64,000 bases of DNA from Zunongwangia pacifica (GCF_023499215.1 NZ_JAKHSK010000020.1:21955-85954), one strand, 5' to 3'; positions 34,436-44,161 are shown, numbered from the stretch's first letter. Notes: generated by a model not told the origin, from the letters alone. Translations and numbers: made by a program.

Positions 34436-34456
34436 TAAGTGTTTTTATTACACTTA
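34436..34456. promoter_or_regulatory. Candidate AraR operator 2
   Basis: TAAGTGT, TTTTATT, ACACTTA: a perfect 7-bp inverted repeat with a 7-base spacer, 16 bases before the -7 element of araB, covering the -33 region. A related site overlaps the start of the first GH51 transcript. Confidence 0.65.
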
Positions 34457-34471
34457 ATAAAAACTAATTTA

Positions 34472-34479
34472 TATATTTG
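34472..34479 (+). promoter_or_regulatory. araB operon -7 element
   Basis: TATATTTG, an exact TAnnTTTG match, 24 bases before the araB ATG. The -33 region has no TTG and is occupied by the inverted repeat. Confidence 0.6.
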
Positions 34480-34502
34480 TTTCAGACCAAAAGTTAAAAT
34501 AC

Positions 34503-36182
34503 ATGGAAACTTATGTAATAGGACTTGATTATGGGACAGATTCAGTAAGAGCTGTACTGGTAGATACCAATAGCGGAAAGGAGCTTGCTTCAGATACGTT
34601 TTGGTACCCTCGCTGGAAAAAACAGCTTTACTGCGATGCTGCTCTAAATCGATTTCGGCAACACCCTCTAGATCATATTGAAGGTTTAGAGAAAACGATA
34701 AAAGGAGTAATCGAAAAAAGCGGGGTTAAAGGAGAAGCTGTAAAGGGTATCTGTATAGATACTACAGGATCTTCTCCTGTACCGGTTACTGAAGACGGAA
34801 CTCCTTTGGCATTGGTAGATGGATTTACCGATAACCCAAATGCGATGATGGTGTTATGGAAAGACCATACCGCAATAAAAGAAGCTAACGAGATTAACGA
34901 ATTAGCCGAAACCTGGGGTGGTGAAAATTATACCAAATACGAAGGAGGGATATACTCTTCAGAGTGGTTTTGGGCAAAAATAACCCATATTGTTCGGGAA
35001 GATGAAGCGGTAAAAAATGCCGCGTATTCCTGGATGGAGCATTGCGATATGATGACCTATATTCTTATTGAAGATACCGATCTGGCTTCATTTAAAAGAA
35101 GTCGTTGTGGTGCAGGTCATAAAGCCATGTGGCACGAGAGCTGGGGAGGTTTACCTTCAGAAGAATTTTTAGGAAAATTACATCCTTATTGTGCCGAATT
35201 ACGTTCAAAGCTATATATAGAAACCTATACTTCAGATGAGGTAGCGGGCAAAATCAGTAAAGAATGGGCCTCAAAATTAGGCCTTTCTGAAGATACTGTT
35301 ATCGCCGTAGGAACATTCGATGCACATTCAGGAGCTGTAGGTGCTAAAGTTGAAGAGCATGCCTTGGTACGCGTTATGGGAACATCCACCTGCGATATTA
35401 TTGTTTCTCCTTATAAAGTAGTAGGGGACAAGACGGTTAGAGGAATTTGCGGACAGGTAGATGGTTCTGTTATCCCGGGTATGATTGGTTTAGAAGCAGG
35501 TCAATCTGCTTTTGGCGATGTACTGGCCTGGTTTAAAAATGTACTTTCCTGGCCTTTAAATCATCTGGTTTATAATTCAGAAATCCTTTCCGAAGAACAG
35601 ATCGAAGCTTTAAAAGAAGAAGTAGATAAGAAATTTATAAAGGAATTGTCTGCTGAAGCTGAAGCAATAGACCTAAACGATAGTATTCCGGTAGCCTTAG
35701 ATTGGATTAACGGTCGCCGCACTCCAGATGCAAATCAGGAATTAAAAAGTGCTATCAGCAATCTTTCCCTGGGCAGCAAAGCACCGCATATTTTTAAAGC
35801 CTTAGTAAATGCTATTTGTTTTGGAGCCAAAGAAATTGTAGACCGTTTTAAAGAAGAAGGCGTAGAGATCAAAACAGTAATTGGTATTGGGGGAGTAGCG
35901 AGAAAATCTGCTTACATCATGCAAACCCTGGCCAATACTTTAAATATGCCTATTAAAGTAGCAGCATCAGATGAAGCACCAGCTTTAGGTTCGGCAGTTT
36001 ATGCTGCTGTGGCCGCAGGCTTGTATGATGATGTTATTACAGCCAGCAAAACCTTAGGTAGTGATTTTGAAGCTGAATATGATCCGCAACCAGAAATGGT
36101 AGGAGAGTTTGAGAAACAAATGGCAGCTTATAAAGAATTAAGTCAGTTTGTTGAAGAAAGCATAACTAAAAAATCAAAATAA
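34503..36182 (+). CDS. araB: Ribulokinase
   Basis: Phosphorylates L-ribulose to L-ribulose-5-phosphate. 559 aa FGGY-family kinase: N-terminal GLDYGTDSVRAVLVDT phosphate-binding loop, IDTTGSSPVPV, MWKDHTA-type substrate loop (VLWKDHTAIKEAN), and C-terminal GGVARKSAYIMQTLANTL and DEAPALGSAVYA. Cytosolic. The stop and the araD start are adjacent (TAAATG). First gene of araB-araD-araA-epimerase-symporter, with a candidate AraR operator just upstream. Confidence 0.97.
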   Translation: METYVIGLDYGTDSVRAVLVDTNSGKELASDTFWYPRWKKQLYCDAALNRFRQHPLDHIEGLEKTIKGVIEKSGVKGEAVKGICIDTTGSSPVPVTEDGTPLALVDGFTDNPNAMMVLWKDHTAIKEANEINELAETWGGENYTKYEGGIYSSEWFWAKITHIVREDEAVKNAAYSWMEHCDMMTYILIEDTDLASFKRSRCGAGHKAMWHESWGGLPSEEFLGKLHPYCAELRSKLYIETYTSDEVAGKISKEWASKLGLSEDTVIAVGTFDAHSGAVGAKVEEHALVRVMGTSTCDIIVSPYKVVGDKTVRGICGQVDGSVIPGMIGLEAGQSAFGDVLAWFKNVLSWPLNHLVYNSEILSEEQIEALKEEVDKKFIKELSAEAEAIDLNDSIPVALDWINGRRTPDANQELKSAISNLSLGSKAPHIFKALVNAICFGAKEIVDRFKEEGVEIKTVIGIGGVARKSAYIMQTLANTLNMPIKVAASDEAPALGSAVYAAVAAGLYDDVITASKTLGSDFEAEYDPQPEMVGEFEKQMAAYKELSQFVEESITKKSK

Positions 36183-36887
36183 ATGAACTCTAAATATAAA
36201 TCTTTAAAGCAAGAGTGTTACGAGGCCAATATGCAGCTTGACGCTTTAGATCTTGTTATTTATACCTTCGGAAATGTAAGTGCAGTAGACCGTAAAGAGG
36301 GTGTTTTTGCCATAAAGCCCAGTGGAGTTCCTTATGCCGATTTGAAGCCTGAAGATATTGTGATCCTTGACTTTGATAATAATGTAATCGAAGGAAAAAT
36401 GCGCCCATCCTCAGATACAAAAACACATGCTTATTTATATAAAAACTGGGAAAATATTGGGGGAATTGCTCACACCCATGCCACATATTCTGTAGCGTGG
36501 GCCCAGTCCCAGTTAGATATTCCAATTTTTGGAACTACGCATGCAGATCATCTAACTGCCGATATTCCATGTGCACCACCAATGAAAGACGAACTTATTG
36601 CCGGTAATTACGAACACAATACCGGCATCCAGATTCTGGATTGCTTTAAAGATAAGGAATTATCTTATGAAGAGGTGCAAATGGTATTGTTGGGTAACCA
36701 CGGTCCTTTTACTTGGGGACCAACAGCAGCTAAAGCAGTGTACAACAGTAAAGTTTTAGAAGAAGTAGCAAGAATGGCCTATCTCACTTTACAAATTAAC
36801 CCTAATGCACCAAGACTAAAAGATTCTTTAATTAAAAAACATTATGAGCGTAAGCATGGTAAAAATGCGTATTACGGTCAGAATTAA
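36183..36887 (+). CDS. araD: L-ribulose-5-phosphate 4-epimerase
   Basis: Converts L-ribulose-5-phosphate to D-xylulose-5-phosphate, linking arabinose to the pentose phosphate pathway. 234 aa, class II aldolase fold. Zinc histidines are in [14 protein letters not shown] and [12 protein letters not shown], and TTHADHL carries the catalytic region. Cytosolic. No gap to araB and 20 bases to araA. Confidence 0.97.
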   Translation: MNSKYKSLKQECYEANMQLDALDLVIYTFGNVSAVDRKEGVFAIKPSGVPYADLKPEDIVILDFDNNVIEGKMRPSSDTKTHAYLYKNWENIGGIAHTHATYSVAWAQSQLDIPIFGTTHADHLTADIPCAPPMKDELIAGNYEHNTGIQILDCFKDKELSYEEVQMVLLGNHGPFTWGPTAAKAVYNSKVLEEVARMAYLTLQINPNAPRLKDSLIKKHYERKHGKNAYYGQN

Positions 36888-36907
36888 TAAACTTAACAAT
36901 ATATTCA

Positions 36908-38416
36908 ATGATTGCCATAGAAAGTAAAGAAATCTGGTTTATAACAGGAAGCCAGCATTTGTACGGACCTGAAACTTTAGAACAGGTTGCTAAAAACTCA
37001 AAAGAGATTGTAGAAGGATTAGACGCTTCTGCAGAAATTCCGGTTAAGATTGTTTATAAAGACACCGTAAAAACGGAAGATGAGATCGTTGCCGTAATGC
37101 GTGACGCTAACAATTCAGAAAAATGTATTGGTTTAGTAGCCTGGATGCATACATTTTCACCGGCTAAAATGTGGATTAAAGGTTTATCGCTTTTAAGCAA
37201 ACCACTTTGCCATTTACATACGCAGTTTAATGCAGAGGTGCCATGGAGCGATATCGATATGGATTTTATGAACCTTAACCAATCTGCTCATGGTGATCGC
37301 GAATTTGGTTTTATGATGTCTAGAATGCGTAAAAAACGTAAGGTTATCGTAGGGCACTGGAAAACCGAACGTGTACAGAAAAAACTTGGGATCTGGTCTC
37401 GTGTAGCTTTAGGTTGGGACGAGATGCAAAACCTTAAAGTTGCCCGTATTGGTGACAATATGCGTAATGTAGCCGTAACCGAAGGTGATAAAGTTGAGGC
37501 GCAAATGAAATTTGGGGTAGCGGTAAATGCTTTTGATTCTTCAGATATCGTTGCGAAGATTAATGAGGTTACTGAGGACGAACTCAATAAATTATTGGAT
37601 ACTTACGCTACAGAATATAATCTAACCGATAGTTTAAAAGAAGGTGGCGAAAAAAGACAGTCTTTAATTGATGCTGCAAAAATTGAATTAGGTCTGCGTA
37701 AATTTCTAGAAGAAGGCGGATTTAAAGCTTTTACAGATACTTTTGAAAATCTGGGAGAGTTAAAGCAATTACCAGGTATAGCTGTACAACGTTTAATGGC
37801 CGATGGTTATGGCTTTGGAGGTGAAGGCGACTGGAAAACTGCCGCTTTAACCAGGGTAATGAAAGTAATGGCACAAGGGCTGGAAGGCGGAACATCTTTT
37901 ATGGAAGATTACACATATCACTTTACACCAGAGAAGTCTTTGGTAATGGGATCGCACATGCTGGAAATATGTCCAAGTATAGCTGATGCGAAGCCATCTT
38001 GTGAAGTACATCCATTAGGTATTGGAGGGAAAGAAGATCCTGTACGATTAGTGTTTAATTCGCCTGTAGGAAACGCAATTAATGCAACCTGGGTAGATAT
38101 GGGTAATCGATTTAGACTTATCGTAAACGAAGTTGAAGCTGTTGAACCAGAGCAGGAATTACCTAAATTGCCAGTGGCAAGGGTACTTTGGGATTGTAAA
38201 CCAGATCTCGAAGTTGCTGCTACTGCATGGATTTTAGCCGGTGGGGCGCATCATACTGTTTATACGCAGGCATTAACTACAGAATATATGGAAGATTTTG
38301 CGGATATTGCAGGCGTAGAGCTTTTGGTTATCGATGAGGACACTAAAATAAGGGCCTTTAAAGATACCATTAATGCTAACGAAGCTTATTATCATCTCTT
38401 TCAACATAAAATGTAA
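36908..38416 (+). CDS. araA: L-arabinose isomerase
   Basis: Isomerises L-arabinose to L-ribulose. 502 aa, the usual length (E. coli 500). Metal-site residues occur in FMEDYTYHF and [12 protein letters not shown], and the C-terminal [13 protein letters not shown] is conserved. Needs Mn2+ in known enzymes. Cytosolic. Third gene of the operon; the epimerase gene starts 13 bases later. Confidence 0.98.
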   Translation: MIAIESKEIWFITGSQHLYGPETLEQVAKNSKEIVEGLDASAEIPVKIVYKDTVKTEDEIVAVMRDANNSEKCIGLVAWMHTFSPAKMWIKGLSLLSKPLCHLHTQFNAEVPWSDIDMDFMNLNQSAHGDREFGFMMSRMRKKRKVIVGHWKTERVQKKLGIWSRVALGWDEMQNLKVARIGDNMRNVAVTEGDKVEAQMKFGVAVNAFDSSDIVAKINEVTEDELNKLLDTYATEYNLTDSLKEGGEKRQSLIDAAKIELGLRKFLEEGGFKAFTDTFENLGELKQLPGIAVQRLMADGYGFGGEGDWKTAALTRVMKVMAQGLEGGTSFMEDYTYHFTPEKSLVMGSHMLEICPSIADAKPSCEVHPLGIGGKEDPVRLVFNSPVGNAINATWVDMGNRFRLIVNEVEAVEPEQELPKLPVARVLWDCKPDLEVAATAWILAGGAHHTVYTQALTTEYMEDFADIAGVELLVIDEDTKIRAFKDTINANEAYYHLFQHKM

Positions 38417-38429
38417 TACGACTTAAATT

Positions 38430-39614
38430 ATGAAAAAAATAAAGCATACAGTGTACTTTGTATGTCTGTTCAGTTTTCTGTTTTCCCTTACTAATTGTAA
38501 GGGAGACGGAAAGTCTGAAAAGACTCAGGAAAATGCAACTACTACAGAATCCGAAATCGATTTCTTGACCAAAGAAGATTACGGAACCACTCCAGAAGGC
38601 GAAAAGGTAGCGCAGTATACCTTAACCAACAAAGCAGGAATGGAAGTGAAAATTATCACCTACGGCGGGCGTATCACTTCGCTCAAAGTTCCAGATAAAA
38701 ATGGCCAATTTGAAGATGTAATTTTAGGCTTCGATTCCATAAGTCAGTACACTTCAGATCATCCTTATTTTGGTGCTTTAATTGGTCGTTTTGGAAACAG
38801 GATTGCCGGTGGTAAATTCAGTTTAGATGGGGAAGCGTATCAACTTCCGCAGAATGATGGCCAAAATTCTTTACATGGCGGTGATAAAGGTTTTGATAAA
38901 GTAGTTTGGAGGGCCGAAGTTCCTGCAGATAGTACTTCATTAGTTTTAACGTATAAAAGTAAAGATGGAGAAATGGGATATCCCGGGAATCTTGATGTAA
39001 AAGTGACTTATACATTAAATGAAGATAATTCTTTGGATGTTGATTACGAGGCCCAGACTGATAAAAAAACAGTGGTTAACCTTACACAACATTCTTATTT
39101 TAATTTAACAGGAGATTTTAATAAAACCATTTTAGATCACGAAGTAGTGATTAATGCTGATCAATTTTTGCCGGTAGATAAAACATTAATTCCTACAGGA
39201 GAGATCAGAAACGTTGAAGGGACTCCTTTTAATTTTACGGAGGCTAAAAAAGTAGGTAAAGAAATTGAAGCTGAAAATGAACAATTAAAGCTTGGATTAG
39301 GTTACGATCATTGTTGGGTGTTAAATGATCAAACCGAAGATATGCATTTTGCAGCTTCAGCTTACGATCCTGAAAGTGGACGATTTATGGAAGTTTCAAC
39401 TACAGAACCCGGAATTCAGTTTTATACCGGTAATTTTCTTGATGGCACTTTACCACAACAGGGCGGTAAAGGGACCTATGCTAAACGATCTGGTTTTTGT
39501 TTAGAAACACAACATTACCCAGATTCACCCAATCAGGAAAACTTCCCATCTGTGGTTTTAAACCCGGGAGAGCAATACAGCTCTAAAACAACCTTTAAAT
39601 TCTCTGTAAAATAA
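38430..39614 (+). CDS. galM: Aldose 1-epimerase, lipoprotein
   Basis: Interconverts alpha and beta anomers of free sugars; here presumably arabinose, before transport or isomerisation. 394 aa with a lipoprotein signal (LFSLTNC, C near residue 23), so placed in the periplasm or outer membrane rather than the cytosol. Catalytic residues: His in NSLHGGDKGFDKVVW, His in NLTQHSYFNLTGD, and the base Glu in VSTTEPGIQFYTGN. The stop is 4 bases before the symporter start. Confidence 0.94.
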   Translation: MKKIKHTVYFVCLFSFLFSLTNCKGDGKSEKTQENATTTESEIDFLTKEDYGTTPEGEKVAQYTLTNKAGMEVKIITYGGRITSLKVPDKNGQFEDVILGFDSISQYTSDHPYFGALIGRFGNRIAGGKFSLDGEAYQLPQNDGQNSLHGGDKGFDKVVWRAEVPADSTSLVLTYKSKDGEMGYPGNLDVKVTYTLNEDNSLDVDYEAQTDKKTVVNLTQHSYFNLTGDFNKTILDHEVVINADQFLPVDKTLIPTGEIRNVEGTPFNFTEAKKVGKEIEAENEQLKLGLGYDHCWVLNDQTEDMHFAASAYDPESGRFMEVSTTEPGIQFYTGNFLDGTLPQQGGKGTYAKRSGFCLETQHYPDSPNQENFPSVVLNPGEQYSSKTTFKFSVK

Positions 39615-39618
39615 TACT

Positions 39619-41322
39619 ATGCAAACATTCGATACTTTAGACTGGATCGTTATAGGAGTGTTTTGTCTTATGCTTATTGGGGTAATACTTTATGTAGTAA
39701 GACAAAAATCTAACGATTCTGCCGATTATTTTCTGGGAGGTAAAGATGCCGGTTGGATTGCCATTGGTACATCGATATTTGCTTCAAACATAGGATCTGA
39801 ACATTTAATTGGTCTTGCCGGTGCCGGTGCTTCCAGTGGTATGGCCATGGCGCATTGGGAAATCCAGGGATGGATGATCTTAATTTTAGGTTGGGTTTTT
39901 GTGCCTTTTTATAGCAGGAGTATGGTATATACCATGCCCGAATTTTTAGAAAGAAGATATAATAAGCAATCACGTACTATCCTTTCAGTAATTTCTTTAA
40001 TTAGTTATGTGCTTACCAAAGTTGCGGTGACGGTGTATGCCGGCGGTCTTGTTTTTCAGGAAGTATTTGGAATTGAGAAACTATGGGGGATCGATTTCTT
40101 CTGGATTGCAGCTATAGGTTTGGTTTTAATTACCGCTTTATATACCATTTTTGGGGGAATGAAGTCGGTTTTATATACTTCAATTTTACAAACGCCAATT
40201 TTACTTTTAGGGTCGGCCATTATTGTGGTTTTAGGACTTAAAGAAGTAGGCGGATGGGATGAAATGATTGCCATTACCAGCTCTATAGAAGTGAATGATT
40301 ATGGCGATTCTATGGCTAATCTTATAAGAAGTAATAATGATCCAGATTTTCCCTGGTTAGGTGCTTTAATCGGGTCTTCTATTATCGGATTTTGGTATTG
40401 GTGTACAGACCAGTATATCGTTCAGCGTGTCCTTTCAGGAAAGAATTTAAAAGAGTCTCGTAGAGGTACTATTTTTGGCGCGTATTTAAAGTTATTACCG
40501 GTATTTTTATTCTTAATTCCCGGAATGATCGCTTTTTCGATTCATTATCAAAATATTTCGGCAGGGGGAGAAGGATTCCTACCATTTTTGGACAATGGTG
40601 TAGCCAATGCCGATGCCGCATTTCCTACTTTGGTAGCGAAGTTGTTACCGGCAGGAGTAAAAGGATTGGTAGTTTGCGGAATTTTAGCAGCATTGATGAG
40701 TTCTTTAGCTTCGCTATTTAATTCGTCTGCGATGTTATTTACGATCGATTTTTATAAGCGTCTAAAACCTGAAACACCAGAAAAGAAATTGGTGAAAATA
40801 GGTCAGGTTGCTACCCTTGTTATTGTGATATTGGGAATTTTATGGATTCCGATTATGAGAAGTGTAGGTGATGTATTGTATACCTATCTGCAAGACGTAC
40901 AATCTGTACTGGCACCGGGAATTGCTTCAGCCTTCTTATTAGGAATTACCTGGAAGCGAACCAGTGCAAAAGGCGGAATGTGGGGTTTAATTTCTGGATT
41001 GGTTATAGGATTAACACGTTTAGGGGCGAAAGTGTATTACAGTAATTTAGCTGATGCACCAGATTCGTTATTTAAATACTTATTTTACGATCTTAACTGG
41101 CTATATTTCTGTGGTTGGATGTTCCTTTTCTGTATTCTTGTGGTAATTGGGGTTTCTTTAGCTACTGAAGCACCAGAAGCACAAAAAATTAAAGGATTGG
41201 TGTTTGGTACTACCACTAAAGAAGATAATGAAGAAGACCGTAAAAGCTGGAATAAATGGGATGTTATTCATTCGGGTATTATTTTGGCTTTAACAGGTGC
41301 TTTTTACTGGTATTTTTGGTAA
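39619..41322 (+). CDS. Sodium:solute symporter, probable L-arabinose transporter
   Basis: 567 aa inner membrane protein of the SSS family (SGLT type) with about 14 hydrophobic segments. Signatures: SADYFLGGKDAGWIAIGTSIFASNIGSEHLIG near the start and the RxxQR-like WYWCTDQYIVQRVLSGKN segment. Its place as last gene of the ara operon, right after the epimerase, makes L-arabinose (or short arabinosides) the likely substrate. Followed by a strong terminator. Confidence 0.93.
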   Translation: MQTFDTLDWIVIGVFCLMLIGVILYVVRQKSNDSADYFLGGKDAGWIAIGTSIFASNIGSEHLIGLAGAGASSGMAMAHWEIQGWMILILGWVFVPFYSRSMVYTMPEFLERRYNKQSRTILSVISLISYVLTKVAVTVYAGGLVFQEVFGIEKLWGIDFFWIAAIGLVLITALYTIFGGMKSVLYTSILQTPILLLGSAIIVVLGLKEVGGWDEMIAITSSIEVNDYGDSMANLIRSNNDPDFPWLGALIGSSIIGFWYWCTDQYIVQRVLSGKNLKESRRGTIFGAYLKLLPVFLFLIPGMIAFSIHYQNISAGGEGFLPFLDNGVANADAAFPTLVAKLLPAGVKGLVVCGILAALMSSLASLFNSSAMLFTIDFYKRLKPETPEKKLVKIGQVATLVIVILGILWIPIMRSVGDVLYTYLQDVQSVLAPGIASAFLLGITWKRTSAKGGMWGLISGLVIGLTRLGAKVYYSNLADAPDSLFKYLFYDLNWLYFCGWMFLFCILVVIGVSLATEAPEAQKIKGLVFGTTTKEDNEEDRKSWNKWDVIHSGIILALTGAFYWYFW

Positions 41323-41347
41323 AAAGAGGTTATATACTATTTAAGTT

Positions 41348-41378
41348 AAAGCCGATAACTTAGTTTTATCGGCTTTTT
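41348..41378 (+). terminator. Terminator of the ara operon
   Basis: AAAGCCGATAA and TTATCGGCTTT arms around a short loop, followed by T5, about 25 bases past the symporter stop. Confidence 0.88.
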
Positions 41379-41420
41379 CATTTGTCCAGGCAGAAAAATA
41401 TTCGTTTAAGTCTGTATAAT

Positions 41421-41483
41421 TAATGCCCAAATCAAGTAATGTTGATATTTGATAAAAATGAACCTTATTTTTGGGCATTTTTT
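41421..41483 (+). other. Long-loop inverted repeat
   Basis: AATGCCCAAA at 41422-41431 is complementary to TTTGGGCATT at 41470-41479, with a loop of about 38 bases and a following T-run. It may be a second terminator. It overlaps the possible gene fragment on the minus strand. Confidence 0.35.
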
Positions 41484-41574
41484 GGATGAATTTTACTCGA
41501 TTATCCAGATGAAATGCTTTGAGAAAGATCTTATGATGATAAGGATTGCGATGTTTCGAAATAGAAAATAATTT

Positions 41575-41904
41575 TTAAATGTCTCATAAGCTTTATCCCT
41601 AGGTCATTTGCTTGTAGGATGGATTAAATAAAATGATGTAAAATGCCTATATTGCTTTGTGCCATAGATGATAAATAAAATGCCGATTATTTGTAAAAAC
41701 AATCATATTTTATCTATTTCGTAAGATAAACTGATTAAATTTTAGTTTTTTTGGCAATGAGTTTTATTGATGGAGAATAGTTATTGCTTTTTCTCTTTAA
41801 TTTGGCAAAGTAGAGTTGGTGTAATGTCTTAAGAATGTATTCTTAAAAAGAGACTTAATGTTCTTATGATCACTGGCAGGGTGAAAAAATATTGAAATTT
41901 TTAA
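41575..41904. other. AT-rich region before the tandem LacI genes
   Basis: No gene seen. Must contain the promoter of the first LacI gene; I could not place a convincing TTG/TAnnTTTG pair. Confidence 0.4.
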
Positions 41905-42927
41905 ATGAAAAAAAAGCGTTATTCTTTAAAAGATATAGCCAATGAATTTGGTGTTTCTTCAACAACTGTTTCCTTCATCTTAAACGGAAAAGCAAAAGAG
42001 AAAAGAATTTCAGAAGAATTAACTAATAAGGTTTTAGAATTTACTACTAAAATCAATTACCGTCCTAATCAATTAGCGCAAAGTTTAAGAACAGGCCGAA
42101 GTAAAATTTTGGTAGTAATGGTAGAGGATATTTATTCTCGATTAGCCAGAATTATTGAAGATATTGCCTATAAAAAAGGGTATCGGGTATTATTTTGTAG
42201 TAACGATAATGAAGATAAGAAATCTAGGGAATTAATTAACCTTTTTAGAAACAGGCAGGTAGATGGTTATATTATAGTCCCATCTCCCGGGATAGAAAAG
42301 GACGTAAAAGCGTTGATTAATGACGGAATTCCAGTCGTGTTATTCGACCGTTATTTTCCGGAATTAAATGCAAGTCACGTTGTTGCTGCGAATAAGCAAG
42401 CCACTTATACGGCAGTGAATAACTTAATACAAAATGGGTTCAGGAAAATTCTTTTTGTAACTACAGATATGCGACAAACTCAGATGCTGGACAGGCGTTT
42501 AGGATATACTAATGCGATTGAAGAGTATGGTTTAACGCCAGATATTCTTGAAATATCCTTTGCCGAGAAGGATCGGGAAAAACGAAAACAATTGTTTCGA
42601 GATAAGGTAAAAAAATCTGATGATTTTGATGCGATATTTTTTGCGACAAATTACCTTGCTGTGAGTGCTTTAGAGCTACTACAGGAGGAATATCCGGATT
42701 ATCTGCAAACAAAAGGTTTCTTCTCTTTTGATGATGATATTTTATTTAAATTATTTAATCCTTCAATTTCTGCGATATCACAGCCTCTGCAAAAGATTGG
42801 TGAGCAATTAATGCAAATAGTATTAGAAAACCTGAAGAGTAAAGATGAAGAAAATATCATAAAAAAAATAGAACTTGATTGTGATATTCAATATAGAAGC
42901 AGTTCTTTACCAAAACACAAAAGCTAG
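41905..42927 (+). CDS. LacI-family regulator, first of a tandem pair, with altered core
   Basis: 340 aa. N-terminal HTH (residues 5-28, SLKDIANEFGVSSTTVSFILNG) followed by the LacI hinge and a periplasmic-binding-protein-like core. It is a close paralogue of the next gene, but where the family has ISNPFF and its neighbour ISNYFFSKL, this protein reads IYSRL, a four-residue loss just after the hinge. The effector-site stretch is also changed (HVVAANKQ instead of YVIIDNSE). The HTH is intact, so it may still bind DNA but respond differently or be decaying. Followed by its paralogue after 54 bases and then by a SusCD locus. Confidence 0.9.
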   Translation: MKKKRYSLKDIANEFGVSSTTVSFILNGKAKEKRISEELTNKVLEFTTKINYRPNQLAQSLRTGRSKILVVMVEDIYSRLARIIEDIAYKKGYRVLFCSNDNEDKKSRELINLFRNRQVDGYIIVPSPGIEKDVKALINDGIPVVLFDRYFPELNASHVVAANKQATYTAVNNLIQNGFRKILFVTTDMRQTQMLDRRLGYTNAIEEYGLTPDILEISFAEKDREKRKQLFRDKVKKSDDFDAIFFATNYLAVSALELLQEEYPDYLQTKGFFSFDDDILFKLFNPSISAISQPLQKIGEQLMQIVLENLKSKDEENIIKKIELDCDIQYRSSSLPKHKS

Positions 42928-42956
42928 GCCATAACAACCAACTAATTAACTAAATA

Positions 42957-42976
42957 AACTAACTAACTAACTAACA
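42957..42976 (+). repeat. AACT tetranucleotide tract before the second LacI gene
   Basis: Four perfect AACT units (42957-42972) and degenerate flanks (ACTAATTAACTAAATA before, AACACTAAC after), ending 6 bases before the ATG of the second LacI gene. Its length could vary by slipped replication and would change the leader. Confidence 0.5.
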
Positions 42977-42981
42977 CTAAC

Positions 42982-44013
42982 ATGAAAAATAAAAGGCATT
43001 CTATAAAGGATATTGCGGCGGCTCTAAATGTCTCGGTAACTACGGTATCTTTTGTATTAAACGGCAAGGCAAGAGAAAAAAGAATCTCTGAAGAAGTTAC
43101 CAAAAAAGTATTGGAATATGCAAAATCCATCAATTATAAACCTAATCAGTTAGCGCAGAGTTTAAGGACGGGGAGAAGTAAGATTATTGTGGTGATGGTA
43201 GAAGATATCTCGAACTATTTCTTTTCTAAACTGGCAAGGATAATAGAAGATATCGCATACGATAAAGGATACAAAGTGTTGTTTTGTAGTAATGAAAATA
43301 AAGATGAACGTTCTAGGGAATTAATTAACCTGTTTAGGGAAAGACAGGTAGATGGTTATATTATAGTGCCTTCCCCAGGTATTCAGGATGATATATCAGA
43401 ATTGGTTTTAGATGACATCCCGGTTGTGTTATTCGACCGTTATTTTCCTGAAATCGATACAAATTATGTGATTATCGATAATTCTGAAGCCGTTCATAAC
43501 GCTAGTCAGCATCTTATTAATAATACCTATAAAAGAATCGGATTTATAACCATTGTATCTAATCAGACACAAATGGAAGCAAGGCAAAGAGGTTATCGTG
43601 ATGCCATGAAAGAAAATGGTTTACCAGAATTTGTTTTAGAAGTCCATTTTTACGAAAAGAATACGGATAAGATAAAAGAGATGATAGTTGATTACTTATC
43701 TAATAATCAACTAGATGCGATTTTTTTTGCTACCAACTATCTTACCCAACTAGGTTTAGAAGTCATAAGAGAGTCTTTCCCGGAAAGAATCAATGAATTG
43801 GGAATCATCACTTTTGACGATAATGATCTTTTTAAAATTTATTTTCCACCAATTACTGCCGTTTCTCAACCATTGGAAGAAATAGGAAAAGAATTGATGA
43901 ATACGGTACTCAAAATGTTAAAAAGCACTCCCGAAAAGCCTTATAGAAACCAAAAAATACTTCCTGCGACATTAATAAAGCGAAATTCATCATTTTCCAA
44001 TAAAACTACCTGA
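42982..44013 (+). CDS. LacI-family regulator, second of a tandem pair
   Basis: 343 aa, complete: HTH at residues 5-28 (SIKDIAAALNVSVTTVSFVLNG), hinge, canonical ISNYFFSKLARIIED, and the DN of the effector site (VIIDNSEAV). Probably the working local repressor or activator of the SusC/SusD operon that starts 149 bases downstream, where a palindrome with central CG (TAAATCGATTTA) fits a LacI-family operator. The ligand is unknown; the neighbourhood suggests an arabinose-containing sugar. Confidence 0.93.
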   Translation: MKNKRHSIKDIAAALNVSVTTVSFVLNGKAREKRISEEVTKKVLEYAKSINYKPNQLAQSLRTGRSKIIVVMVEDISNYFFSKLARIIEDIAYDKGYKVLFCSNENKDERSRELINLFRERQVDGYIIVPSPGIQDDISELVLDDIPVVLFDRYFPEIDTNYVIIDNSEAVHNASQHLINNTYKRIGFITIVSNQTQMEARQRGYRDAMKENGLPEFVLEVHFYEKNTDKIKEMIVDYLSNNQLDAIFFATNYLTQLGLEVIRESFPERINELGIITFDDNDLFKIYFPPITAVSQPLEEIGKELMNTVLKMLKSTPEKPYRNQKILPATLIKRNSSFSNKTT

Positions 44014-44098
44014 GACTAGGTAAATCCTAGGTTTTGATCCATAATTAATATTTATTTGATAATTATTTTGGTATAAAATAACATTTTTATTTTTTAGC

Positions 44099-44110
44099 TA
44101 AATCGATTTA
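44099..44110. promoter_or_regulatory. Candidate LacI-family operator before SusC-1
   Basis: TAAATCGATTTA, a perfect 12-bp palindrome with central CG as in LacI-family sites. It ends 2 bases before a TATATTCG -7-like element. Confidence 0.5.
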
Positions 44111-44112
44111 TT

Positions 44113-44120
44113 TATATTCG
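44113..44120 (+). promoter_or_regulatory. Weak -7-like element of the SusC-1 operon
   Basis: TATATTCG matches TAnnTTTG at all but one position, 42 bases before the SusC ATG. No -33 TTG at the right distance, so activation may be needed. Confidence 0.4.
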
Positions 44121-44161
44121 CATTATAATAAAGTGTGAATTATAACTAAAAATTAGCATTA

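Larger units (their letters stand above)
41341..41574 (-). pseudogene. Possible gene fragment in the ara-LacI gap
   Basis: On the minus strand a frame of 77 codons without a good start reads as plausible protein (for example KIFLKAFHLDN, KVHFYQISTLLDLGINY, DLNEYFSAW). It runs into the ara terminator. It could be the remnant C-terminus of a lost gene, or chance. I do not recognise a family. The composition, not a domain, is the only evidence. Confidence 0.25.

Noticed and set aside
42957..42976. The AACT tract as a CRISPR or iteron-like array
   Set aside because: Units of four bases with no spacers and no associated genes; a simple sequence repeat.
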